Shown here in pieces: positions 1 through 8,025 of a DNA stretch of 64,000 nt. Every line of letters starts with the position of its first letter. Position 1 is the first letter of the stretch. Position numbers and translations under genes: made by a program. The notes under the pieces are model-generated. The model was given only the letters and a program-made list of their open reading frames with translations, made no database searches and was not told where the DNA came from. This stretch comes from Bacteroidota bacterium (lineage in GTDB: Bacteria; Bacteroidota; Ignavibacteria; Tepidaquicellales; Tepidaquicellaceae): contig JAFDZR010000010.1 of NCBI GenBank assembly GCA_018266875.1, positions 133,172 through 197,171 of the forward strand, read 5' to 3'.

Positions 1-703
1 CTCCGCCTTTTTCAACAAGGTTAATGATATAGGTATAATGTCGGTAGAGAATTTCACCTCCGAAGAATTTTATCTGTTCTTCTGCAATTTTCCTGAAATC
101 ATTTACCAATTTATCCCCGTCATAATTCCCTTTTCCCGCCAGACAAATGTAATGACTGACTCCGTTTATACTGAATTCAAGAATAGTTTGATTACCGATT
201 TCAAGCGGCGAATCAATGAACACGTCATAATTTTCCGCTGTAAATGTATTTTCAGAAACCCTGTCCATACCAGTTGAAACAGAACTCCATTCATGCGGCA
301 TATCAATCTCAAGAGTGCATCTGCAGTCCTGCATTCCTTCGGCAAACATGAACACACCGGAAGAGCTTATGAATGCATGTTCGCTGTTGACGCAGCTAGT
401 CCTCACGGTAAGCTCGTTGCAGTATACTCTGTATCTGAAAGTGAATTCAGATTCGCCTTCAGCAGATACTTTCCAGGTATTCTTGCTGAGTTTTTCAGTT
501 AATAAAATTTTACCTTCGGCGGATTCTGCGTATACATTGTCAACATTTCTGGAAAATTCCCTTATGAGATAAGATCCAGGCGCCCATACCGGCATAGAAA
601 AAATTATTTCCGGGCTTTTGTTTTCCTTTAAAGTGATCTCAATTTCACAGTAGTGAGCCTGCTTCTCCGGAAAGGATATTCTGTAAAAAATTTCTTTCTG
701 CAA
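1..703 (-). CDS. M61-family metallopeptidase, N-terminal part (truncated by window edge)
   Basis: The minus strand stays open from a TTG at 703 to the window edge, giving the first 234 residues of a longer protein. The visible part resembles the N-terminal beta-sandwich domain of M61 peptidases (glycyl aminopeptidase family). It opens with FYRISFPEKQAHYCEIEI and carries the characteristic MPVWAPGSYLIREFSRNV stretch near residues 36-53. The HExxH zinc-binding catalytic domain and any PDZ domain would lie outside the window, so catalytic competence cannot be judged. An in-frame stop lies 18 bases upstream of the TTG, and no better start exists between them. There is no Shine-Dalgarno sequence, as for most genes here. 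Short open frames on the plus strand across this stretch are shadows of this gene. Confidence 0.75.
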   Translation of the reverse strand, partial: MQKEIFYRISFPEKQAHYCEIEITLKENKSPEIIFSMPVWAPGSYLIREFSRNVDNVYAESAEGKILLTEKLSKNTWKVSAEGESEFTFRYRVYCNELTVRTSCVNSEHAFISSSGVFMFAEGMQDCRCTLEIDMPHEWSSVSTGMDRVSENTFTAENYDVFIDSPLEIGNQTILEFSINGVSHYICLAGKGNYDGDKLVNDFRKIAEEQIKFFGGEILYRHYTYIINLVEKGG

Positions 704-780
704 TTTTATAGGATTAATATTTTAATTTCAGGTAAACGCAATCAAGGAAGAAGGATTTTCTAAATAATTCAATAATGAAA

Positions 781-1251
781 TCAGACATCAAAGACACTGT
801 TTTCTTCTTCTCTGAAATATCTGAGAACTTCTCCGGAAGATTTAGCTTCAGAAAGTTTCTCTCTGAAATCGTCTTTATTCATTAATCTGGATATTCTGCT
901 GAGGAGTTTAATATGAGCGTTAAGAAGCGATTCTTTTCCAATTATCAGAAAAATAAAAGTTACCGGCTCTAAATCAATTGAATCAAAATCAATCGGCTCT
1001 TTTAAAACTGCAAATGCAGCAACTATACTTTTTATTTCATCCGTCTTGCCGTGAGGTATTGCAAAACCTTTTCCTACACCTGTTGAAACTAGACTTTCCC
1101 TTTCAAACACACATTCTCTGACTTTTTCCTTGTCTCTCATAAGACCGGATTTCGAAGCAAGCTCAACCATTTTGTTTAAAGCGTCATCCTTATCTTTGCA
1201 TTCAAGATTCACCCTTATCACGTCTTCGGTTAATATATCACTTATTTTCAT
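781..1251 (-). CDS. PTS EIIA (fructose/nitrogen-type) domain protein
   Basis: This 156-residue protein is a single EIIA domain of the PTS fructose/mannitol/nitrogen (PtsN-like) type. Proteins of this family accept a phosphate from phospho-HPr on a conserved histidine and either pass it to a sugar permease or act as a regulator. The active-site signature GFAIPHGKT is intact, with the phosphorylatable histidine at residue 67. There is no EIIB or EIIC gene nearby, so a regulatory role is more likely than sugar uptake. That is inference. It lies 19 bases downstream of the sugar-nucleotide pyrophosphorylase fusion gene and may share its transcript. HPr kinase is encoded about 38 kb away in this window, which fits a partial, regulatory PTS. 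Confidence 0.85.
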   Translation of the reverse strand: MKISDILTEDVIRVNLECKDKDDALNKMVELASKSGLMRDKEKVRECVFERESLVSTGVGKGFAIPHGKTDEIKSIVAAFAVLKEPIDFDSIDLEPVTFIFLIIGKESLLNAHIKLLSRISRLMNKDDFREKLSEAKSSGEVLRYFREEENSVFDV

Positions 1252-1270
1252 ATTAAAATTTTTGTAACGG

Positions 1271-3709
1271 TTATTTTGTTAAATATTTTTCAATTTTTTT
1301 TCTGTATTCCTTCATATATTTCTTTGCTGTTTCGGCAGTTGATGATTCAACATTCAGATGTATCAGATTTCTGTCAGTATCAGGAATGCAGAGCACTGTT
1401 GTATTTTTATCTATGAATATTTTTACGCCGTCAATAAGTTCCTGCCTGTATTTAATATTGTCCTCCATAAATTTTCTCATGATACCGCCTTTTTCCTCTC
1501 TTGCGCAGATTATGTTTTCCTTCAGCATAAAAAGTTTCTGTGTTTTTCTGTCAAGATTATCAATCGATACGCCGCTTCTTGCAATCAGCTCAATAATTTT
1601 TGCCACCGAAAAAATCCCGTCTGTTGCATAAAGAAATTCAGGGAATAAAAAACCGCCTCTTGTGCCGCCGACAAATTTTACACCCTTGTCGTCACATGCC
1701 ATCATCATTGAATAGTGAGTGTTCTTTACTCTTACTACTTCCACTCCGAATTCTTTGGCGACAATATCCACTTCTCCTGTTGCCTGAACGGGTACTGCAA
1801 TTTTCTTTACTCCTTTTGTAACCATGAGAAACATTTTCAGGACAATGACAAGGAATCTGTCGCCTTCGAGAAGTTTTCCCTCGGCGGTTGACATCCAGAT
1901 CTTTTCCCCGCCTGCGTCGATCATAAAACCAAAGTCGTATTTCAGCGATTTTACTACAAACGTAAAATGCTCCTGCGAACTGTGATATTCCTCCAGCGGT
2001 CTGGTGACTTTTTTTGAATCCAGATGAGCTGACAGAGAAACCACTTCGCAGTCAAATTCACCGAGTATATTGGGAAAAATAGTTGAAGCGATTCCGTATG
2101 AATAATCAAGAACTACTTTGAATTTTTTCTTCCTGATAGCAGGCAGATCCAGGCAGGAAAGAAAATGCTTTGTATATTTTTCGTTTGTCCGTTCCTGAAA
2201 TTTTATTGATCCTACCTTTGTAAAATCCGCGCGTTTATACTCTTCGCTGAAAAATAATCTTTCTATGGATTTCGTCTTATTTCCGGAAAGGTCTTTCCCG
2301 TCCTTGTCAAAGAAAATAATATCAGAAGATCTTCCGTCGAATGGAGACTTCCTAACAAATATTCCGCCTGACCCTTCTCCGCTCTTGAGTTCCTGTCTGA
2401 CCATGGGAATTGGTACAACCTGCGAATCTATTACATTTACGCCTGCAGACATGAGACCGCTTGTGATCGAGCGTTTTATCATATTGGAAATATAATCGCT
2501 GTCTCTGGCTACGATCACATTATTTCCCTGACCAATGAAAGCTCCATAGACAGATCCGAGCTTAGCGCCGAATTCAGGATTGATCTGAAGGTTTGACAGC
2601 CCCGTTATTCTGGAATCAGTAAAAAGATCGGCGAAGAATTTATCATCATATATCAGACTTCTCGTAACCTTCTGGTTATTCTCAATCTGCTTGTTATCCC
2701 ATATCTTCAGACTTGAACTGATGAATACATTATCTCCTATATTGCAGTTCTCGCCTATAAATACATAATCATTTATCCTAGTCCCTCTTCCAATGTAACA
2801 GTTGCTTGACACAACATCAAACAGTAATCTTGAATCAGAACACACTCTGATATTTTTCCAGAGAACTGAATTTCTAATTATAACATCCTTCTCTACGATT
2901 ACATTATCACCGATAATGCTGTTTTCTATAACAGCGCTTTTGTCAACCATTGATTTTTTACTGATGCTGTTTCCGTCTTTTCCGGTGATTTTAATGTAAC
3001 TCAATTTTCCCCTCAGCACATCCATATTGGCATCAATGTATTCCTCAAGATTCCCAACGTCTCTCCAGTATCCGTCTGTCTTGTGACCGTAAAGCGGTAT
3101 ATTTTTATTGAGAAGGGAGGGAAAGAGATCTTTAGAAAAATCGAAATTCTCTCCTTTTGGAATATGACTGAAAATTTCTTTATTGAAAAAATATATGCCT
3201 GTATTTATAGTGTCTGAAAAAACTTCCGAGGAGGAAGGCTTTTCAAGAAATCTTACTATTTTATCATTCTTATCCGTAAGTACAATTCCGAACTGCAGCG
3301 GATTTTTTGATCTGTATAATGCAAGAGTGGCTATGGTCTTTTTCCTGTTATGAAAATCCGCAATTCCGGTAAGATCAAAATCCGTCAGTACATCACCGCT
3401 TATGACTACAAATTTATCTTTAATAAATTCTTCGGCAAGCTTTACTGCGCCGGCAGTTCCGAAGTCCTGATCAGGGATCACATATCTGATCTTTACTCCG
3501 TATTTTTTTCCGTCTCCGAGTTCCTGTCTGATTACTTCAGGCATATAGAACAGTAATACCACAAAATCCTTTATTGAATGGGTTTTCAGTAAATTGATAA
3601 TATGTTCAAGTATGGGTTTGTTTGCTATCGGTACCATCGGTTTCGGGATATTATTGGTCAAAGGTCTTAACCTGGTCCCGAACCCGCCTGCCATAATTAC
3701 TGCCTGCAC
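1271..3709 (-). CDS. Sugar-1-phosphate nucleotidylyltransferase fused to a phosphohexomutase-like domain
   Basis: This 812-residue protein has three parts. Residues 1-235 are a nucleotidyltransferase domain with the pyrophosphorylase signature GGFGTRLRPLT at 8-18. Residues about 250-350 carry left-handed beta-helix hexapeptide repeats. Residues about 370-810 resemble the phosphoglucomutase/phosphomannomutase superfamily. The layout matches proteins annotated as mannose-1-phosphate guanylyltransferase/phosphomannomutase in cyanobacteria, actinobacteria and FCB bacteria. The pyrophosphorylase half should make an NDP-sugar for surface glycans. The mutase half is odd. The phosphoserine loop reads GGIFVRKSPFDGR (448-460) instead of TASHNP, and the metal-binding DGDxDR loop appears as DAGGEKIW (598-605). 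Mutase activity is therefore doubtful. The true nucleotide and sugar cannot be read from sequence. Confidence 0.85.
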   Translation of the reverse strand: MQAVIMAGGFGTRLRPLTNNIPKPMVPIANKPILEHIINLLKTHSIKDFVVLLFYMPEVIRQELGDGKKYGVKIRYVIPDQDFGTAGAVKLAEEFIKDKFVVISGDVLTDFDLTGIADFHNRKKTIATLALYRSKNPLQFGIVLTDKNDKIVRFLEKPSSSEVFSDTINTGIYFFNKEIFSHIPKGENFDFSKDLFPSLLNKNIPLYGHKTDGYWRDVGNLEEYIDANMDVLRGKLSYIKITGKDGNSISKKSMVDKSAVIENSIIGDNVIVEKDVIIRNSVLWKNIRVCSDSRLLFDVVSSNCYIGRGTRINDYVFIGENCNIGDNVFISSSLKIWDNKQIENNQKVTRSLIYDDKFFADLFTDSRITGLSNLQINPEFGAKLGSVYGAFIGQGNNVIVARDSDYISNMIKRSITSGLMSAGVNVIDSQVVPIPMVRQELKSGEGSGGIFVRKSPFDGRSSDIIFFDKDGKDLSGNKTKSIERLFFSEEYKRADFTKVGSIKFQERTNEKYTKHFLSCLDLPAIRKKKFKVVLDYSYGIASTIFPNILGEFDCEVVSLSAHLDSKKVTRPLEEYHSSQEHFTFVVKSLKYDFGFMIDAGGEKIWMSTAEGKLLEGDRFLVIVLKMFLMVTKGVKKIAVPVQATGEVDIVAKEFGVEVVRVKNTHYSMMMACDDKGVKFVGGTRGGFLFPEFLYATDGIFSVAKIIELIARSGVSIDNLDRKTQKLFMLKENIICAREEKGGIMRKFMEDNIKYRQELIDGVKIFIDKNTTVLCIPDTDRNLIHLNVESSTAETAKKYMKEYRKKIEKYLTK

Positions 3710-3773
3710 TTTATAAAAATGTTTTAATTTTTCATTAACTTATATAAATCAGAAACTTCAGAAAACAGAAGTT

Positions 3774-4385
3774 TTATTTCTTTTTATTAAAATCAAAATT
3801 CACATCCGGAGCTTTTTCGCTTCCTGATACGGATTTGAAATATTCCTTTTCTTTAAATCCGAAAATTTTTGCCATTATCAGAGTCGGAAATGATCTTGTT
3901 TCTGTGTTGTATGCCTGAACGGCTTCATTGAATCTTCTTCTTTCAACAGAAATTCTGTTCTCTGTTCCTTCAAGCTGTGACTGCAGCTGAAGAAAACTCT
4001 CATTGGCTTTCAGCTGGGGATAATTCTCCGATACCACAAGCAGTCTTGACAATGCGCTTGAAAGCTGGTCCTGCGCCTGCTGGAACATTTTGAATTTCTC
4101 CGGATCGCTCAGGTCATCAGCGCTTAATTTCATCTGCCCCACACGGCTTCTTGCATCGGTGACTTCCGTAAGAACACTTTTCTCGAAATCCGCAGCACCC
4201 TGAACGGTGCTTACAAGATTCGGTATCAGGTCGGCTCTTCTCTGATATTGGTTTTCAACCTGCGACCAGGCGGAATTAACTCCTTCCTCCATCGTGACAA
4301 GAGTGTTATATCCGCACCCGTAAAACGAAGAAGCAAAAACAAAAGCTGTAAAAACTAATAATGATTTATAAAAAACTGATTTCAT
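3774..4385 (-). CDS. lemA: LemA family lipoprotein
   Basis: This 203-residue protein belongs to the LemA family: a membrane-anchored N-terminus followed by a long helical domain exposed outside the cytoplasm. The N-terminus is a signal sequence ending in FYGC (Cys24), a plausible though weak lipobox. The family core starts at VNSAWSQVENQYQRRADLIP and continues through NLVSTVQG. Family function is poorly defined; members often sit beside TPM-domain or M48 peptidase genes, but neither is present here. It is separated from the pyrophosphorylase fusion downstream by 64 bases and from the Nudix gene upstream by about 290 bases, so it may be transcribed alone. Confidence 0.9.
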   Translation of the reverse strand: MKSVFYKSLLVFTAFVFASSFYGCGYNTLVTMEEGVNSAWSQVENQYQRRADLIPNLVSTVQGAADFEKSVLTEVTDARSRVGQMKLSADDLSDPEKFKMFQQAQDQLSSALSRLLVVSENYPQLKANESFLQLQSQLEGTENRISVERRRFNEAVQAYNTETRSFPTLIMAKIFGFKEKEYFKSVSGSEKAPDVNFDFNKKK

Positions 4386-4677
4386 GTCTTAAATTGAATT
4401 ATTTTTTTGATTTTCAAAAATACCATTATACGTTTTTAAATACAATTTATTAATATATTAGTGTTTTTGAAGATTTTTTAATAAAGTTCCTTTTTTATTA
4501 AAAAAAAGCTGTTTCAATTCCTAAACTGCGTATTTAACAATAAAAATGTCTGCTGTCTTTCAAATCAAACACGATTTAGTAAAATTTAAAACTGGCGATA
4601 AGATAACTAGATCACAAAATGACTAATGGATATGAAAACGGGAATTGATATTCCGTCTGAAAATCCGAAGTGAAAAT
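4386..4677. other. 292-bp AT-rich intergenic region with two weak inverted repeats
   Basis: No coding frame, tRNA or riboswitch is recognisable. An A/T-only inverted repeat (12 bp arms at 4474-4485 and 4494-4505, 8-base loop) could help end the Nudix transcript. At 4638-4656 a short palindrome, acgggaat-tgat-attccgt, has one bulged base. Its GGAAT/ATTCC core resembles the palindromes around the RAYT gene at 48-49 kb. Confidence 0.4.
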
Positions 4678-5112
4678 CTATTTTTCCTTTACTGTCATAC
4701 TGAGTATTGTATATAATGCCCAGCCGTGGTGAGCCACCTCTTTTTTGGGGGGGAGTTCTTTAAGCGAGAACCACTTTACTGTTTTAATATCCTGTGAAGG
4801 TTTTAATTCCGGGATCTTAGCTGAAATGTACCTGAAATGAAAAACGAGATGCCAGGAACCGTCATTGCCTGTGAAAGATTCAATGTGATCAATCTTCGGA
4901 GCAACGCCTTTGATACCGAGCTGTTCGCTCATGATCTCAGCGGCTTTATCTTCAGGATGCATACCGAAAGGAACAAGATCATCAGGAAGGAACCATCCGT
5001 CCTGATGATCATATTTATTTGTATCCGAATATTTCAGCAGAAGCACTTTATCCCTGTGAAATACTGTAACATCGGCGATTAACTTTACAACTTCATTATC
5101 GGCTGATTTCAT
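4678..5112 (-). CDS. Nudix-fold protein with degenerate Nudix box
   Basis: This 144-residue protein has the length and layout of a Nudix hydrolase: a first strand VVKLIADVTVFHRDKVLLLK, then WFLPDDLVPFG, then a helix ending in SEQLGI. Aligned without gaps to the usual WFLPGGGVEPGE...REUxEExG pattern, the GGG is DDL, the RE pair is Glu59-Ile60, and the EE pair is Glu63-Gln64. Most residues that bind the catalytic metal are therefore missing, so it may be inactive or may act as a ligand-binding protein. The coding strand has a run of seven C followed by six A near codons 119-123, a slippage-prone tract. It sits 19 bases after the yfhO-like gene and is probably cotranscribed with it. Confidence 0.75.
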   Translation of the reverse strand: MKSADNEVVKLIADVTVFHRDKVLLLKYSDTNKYDHQDGWFLPDDLVPFGMHPEDKAAEIMSEQLGIKGVAPKIDHIESFTGNDGSWHLVFHFRYISAKIPELKPSQDIKTVKWFSLKELPPKKEVAHHGWALYTILSMTVKEK

Positions 5113-5131
5113 ATTTACTTAACTGCTTGTT

Positions 5132-7723
5132 TTAATTTTCTTTATTTTCCTTACTTTCCTTATCGCCGGAATTCTTTCTGCCTGCAGCGAATCCAATCAC
5201 TCCCGCTATTAGAATTATACCGAGAATTCCGTTTGCGGCCATGCTTATATTTTTTCCTGTATAATAAACTCCCGGTTCATATTTGAATTCGACTTTATGT
5301 TTTCCCTGAGGAACGACAACCGATCTGAGGAAGTAATCAGTTTTATAAATATCGGTTTCCTTTCCGTCAATGTAAGCTTTCCATCCGAACGGAATGTATA
5401 TCTCGCTGAATACAAGCAGATTGTTCCCGCTTGCATTGACATCATATTCAAGACTGTGAATATCGCCTTTTACAAGCTTTGCGTATGCAGAGGAGTCGGG
5501 TTTATCGATCTTCTGATCAATTCCCTTTTCCATAAAAGCTGTTTCACGGGGATTAAAATCCTTGTCATGTATGTGATTTAGAATATTGATGTCTTTTTCT
5601 ACCTTAATTTCATCTGCAAAGAAAACCATCGGTATGAATTCCTTATTCTCATAAATCATTCTTGTGCCTTTAAATACCTGGGTATAATTCGTATCGGTAA
5701 TCGGCTTATCGGTTACAATATATTTTACGCCGCCGAGAGAAAGCAGCAGCTGGTTATCATCACCTGCAACATCAACGGCGTCCTGATATATTCTTATCTT
5801 TGCTCCGTGATAACCGTTGAAAGTATGAAGCCTGTAATACGCAAAAGTATTGCTGGTGCTCAGTCTGCCGCCGTTCATTTCAGCTATTCTGTAGGTATAA
5901 GTATCCGGAGCATTTTTCAGCAGCCAGTTTGTATAATCGGTTTCCCCAAATGCGCTTTGATTATCTCCGGGATTGTCCCAGTGAAGAGTCTTGTTCCCGA
6001 CATTCCAGAGATCTATAATTCCTATCAGGATTGTTCCGATAATAAACATTTTCAAAGAAAGTTTTTTCTGAGAGAACATATATGCAAGTCCGATCACAAC
6101 AGCTATAAAAAATGCATGAAGTCTGAGATCACTTGTGATATTATCATAAGCGACTTTGGAAATCTGTCCTAAATACTGACTGATCTGCTGGGCGTTTGCT
6201 CCCTGCTGCTGAAGTTTTTTAGTGAGAGGGCTGTTTGAGATGGAATCAGCATATGAACTTTCAAAACCGATTATCGAGATCAGGAACATCAGTCCGGCAA
6301 TTCCAAAGAACACGAAGCAAAGTTTTTTAAATTTTTCCGTGTTAAGATTTTCTCTGACTATTTCTACTATTGACTTGAGACCGAATCCTGCAAGTATGAC
6401 AATCGCAATATTCATAAAGTGATGGATCATCACCGGTGCTCTGAAACTGCTGAAATACGGGAAATAATTAAAGAACAGATCGAAAATAAGTGAGAAATTC
6501 CTTCCGAATGACATGAACAGAAACAATACCGTAATTACTGTCATAGCCTGGGCGGTGGGATTTTTCCTGAAGTTGTAAATGATCCCGATAATGCAAAGCA
6601 CTAAAGTAATTACGCCGAAATACATCGGATTGGTTGTGAACGGCATTTGCCCCCAGTAAAGATTCGCTTTCTGACCCTGCACCTGTACATCTCCGAAGCC
6701 GTAATAATACGGCAGAACAAAAGTTATGACTTCACCCGGACTGAAAGACCAGTTCGTTGCATATTCATAGTCAAGAGGCTGGTCATTGGTGACTTTCGGA
6801 TCGAGCTTGGCTATAATTCCCGCTTCACCTCTCATTGAATATTTATTGTACTCCTTCATTGTCATCAGAACATCGGCATTCATTGCCACAGCGATCAACG
6901 CTGCAATGATAAAGAAAACTCCGGCTTTAATCATGCCGGATACATTTGTTTTTTTGGCAATGTTGTAAATGATCAGATACAGCAGATATATACCGAGCAT
7001 CAGATAAGAATAGAATATCATCTGAATGTGATTGGAATTCAGCTGTATGTGAAGCATGATGGTAAGAAAGAAAAGATTAAGCAGATTCTGAAATGAAAAA
7101 AGAGATTTCTTTTCGTCGCCGAAGGAATCTATGAGTCTGTCAAGGGCAAGCATTATCAACGGAAAAAAGGCAAGCGACAGTACTTTAGTATTATGCCCGA
7201 CCACGATCCTCTGTATAAAATCAACAGCAAAAGTTGCAGAGAGCGCACAGTAGAGAGCTATTAATTTATTTTTAAATTTATATTTGGCATAAAGATAAAA
7301 ACCAATTCCGAAAACAACATAGTACATAACGATAGGAAGCACTGTGTTTTCGGATGAGTTGGTGATAAATCCGTAAGCGCTGTCCCAAATAAAATAAAAA
7401 AAGTCATAAACTCTCGGATTATACGATATGATGGGAAAGTTCGGCATTCCCATGAAAATGTACGGCACCCAAAGCGGGAATATCCCGTTTTTCTTTGCAT
7501 CAGTAAGAAATGTCCGGAAACTTTCCGAAGCAATATTGTCACTTGTTGCAAATACCTTACCGCCGAAAACCCCTTCCCTGAAAAATAGAAATACAGCAAG
7601 GATTATCAGAGCTATGAAAATATAATTATCGTAATCAGTAAAGCCCTCGGATGTATCAGGAGCTTTTGATCTCAGTGAACCTACCGATGATTTGGCGGTA
7701 ACCTTCTGTTTAGCTTTAGCCAT
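5132..7723 (-). CDS. YfhO family polytopic membrane protein
   Basis: This 863-residue protein has about a dozen hydrophobic segments in its first 560 residues, a large extracytoplasmic region at about 570-820, and a final membrane segment near 830-850. It belongs to the YfhO family of GT-C-like membrane proteins. In Gram-positives these are implicated in glycosylating teichoic acids with a lipid-linked sugar donor. In FCB bacteria they are common but uncharacterised. The luminal loop MPNFPIISYNPRVYDFFYF near residue 92 and the late MIYENKEFIPMVFFADEI segment are typical. The adjacent glycosyltransferases suggest a role in surface glycan assembly (inference). The N-terminal 30 residues are Lys-rich and cytoplasmic. 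Confidence 0.85.
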   Translation of the reverse strand: MAKAKQKVTAKSSVGSLRSKAPDTSEGFTDYDNYIFIALIILAVFLFFREGVFGGKVFATSDNIASESFRTFLTDAKKNGIFPLWVPYIFMGMPNFPIISYNPRVYDFFYFIWDSAYGFITNSSENTVLPIVMYYVVFGIGFYLYAKYKFKNKLIALYCALSATFAVDFIQRIVVGHNTKVLSLAFFPLIMLALDRLIDSFGDEKKSLFSFQNLLNLFFLTIMLHIQLNSNHIQMIFYSYLMLGIYLLYLIIYNIAKKTNVSGMIKAGVFFIIAALIAVAMNADVLMTMKEYNKYSMRGEAGIIAKLDPKVTNDQPLDYEYATNWSFSPGEVITFVLPYYYGFGDVQVQGQKANLYWGQMPFTTNPMYFGVITLVLCIIGIIYNFRKNPTAQAMTVITVLFLFMSFGRNFSLIFDLFFNYFPYFSSFRAPVMIHHFMNIAIVILAGFGLKSIVEIVRENLNTEKFKKLCFVFFGIAGLMFLISIIGFESSYADSISNSPLTKKLQQQGANAQQISQYLGQISKVAYDNITSDLRLHAFFIAVVIGLAYMFSQKKLSLKMFIIGTILIGIIDLWNVGNKTLHWDNPGDNQSAFGETDYTNWLLKNAPDTYTYRIAEMNGGRLSTSNTFAYYRLHTFNGYHGAKIRIYQDAVDVAGDDNQLLLSLGGVKYIVTDKPITDTNYTQVFKGTRMIYENKEFIPMVFFADEIKVEKDINILNHIHDKDFNPRETAFMEKGIDQKIDKPDSSAYAKLVKGDIHSLEYDVNASGNNLLVFSEIYIPFGWKAYIDGKETDIYKTDYFLRSVVVPQGKHKVEFKYEPGVYYTGKNISMAANGILGIILIAGVIGFAAGRKNSGDKESKENKEN

Positions 7724-7896
7724 TCGAAATTAAAGTTTTAAAAATTTTTATAAAATAAATTAAATCATTTAAACAATCTAATTACTTTTTTGAAATTAAC
7801 AGATTGCTTTCATTATCTGCAGAATCCTTATGAACGCTGTACGCCGTTCAAAAATTATCTTTTGCAATATGTGTTCGCTGTTTCAAACTCTGTCCG

Positions 7897-7946
7897 GGAA
7901 TTCAGTGATTCGGGGAATCACTATTCATAATTTTACTCTGAATTCC
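7897..7946. repeat. Nested inverted repeats
   Basis: The outer arms ggaattcag (7897-7905) and ctgaattcc (7938-7946) are perfect 9-bp complements. Inside is a perfect 8-bp hairpin, agtgattc-ggg-gaatcact, at 7904-7922, whose first two bases overlap the outer arm, so the two structures compete. No U-tract follows on the minus strand, so a simple intrinsic terminator is unlikely. The GGAATT/AATTCC core resembles the palindromes at 48-49 kb. Confidence 0.7.
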
Positions 7947-7985
7947 ATCAATTCCATCAATTCCATTAATTCCATTAATTCCATT
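7941..7985. repeat. 9-bp tandem repeat, five copies (AATTCCATY)
   Basis: Two copies of aattccatc are followed by three of aattccatt, without gaps. The array lies about 40 bases beyond the stop codon of the GT4 gene (minus strand). It overlaps the right arm of the inverted repeat at 7897-7946. It is non-coding and probably arose by replication slippage. Confidence 0.9.
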
Positions 7986-8025
7986 TGATAAAATATTTAT
8001 TTAAGTTTGAATAGAATTTCAGCGG

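Larger units (their letters stand above)
7724..8025. other. 302-bp intergenic region with nested palindromes and a 9-bp tandem array
   Basis: No gene is visible. A hairpin at 7904-7922 is nested inside a longer inverted repeat (7897-7905 with 7938-7946). That repeat runs straight into a five-copy 9-bp tandem repeat. A further weak stem, tgaacg/cgttca, lies at 7831-7850. Flanking genes are both minus-strand, so the region separates the GT4 gene from the YfhO gene. Confidence 0.6.

Noticed and set aside
7941-7985. Possible CRISPR array
   Set aside because: Units are 9 bp and directly adjacent, with no spacers and no cas genes anywhere in the window.
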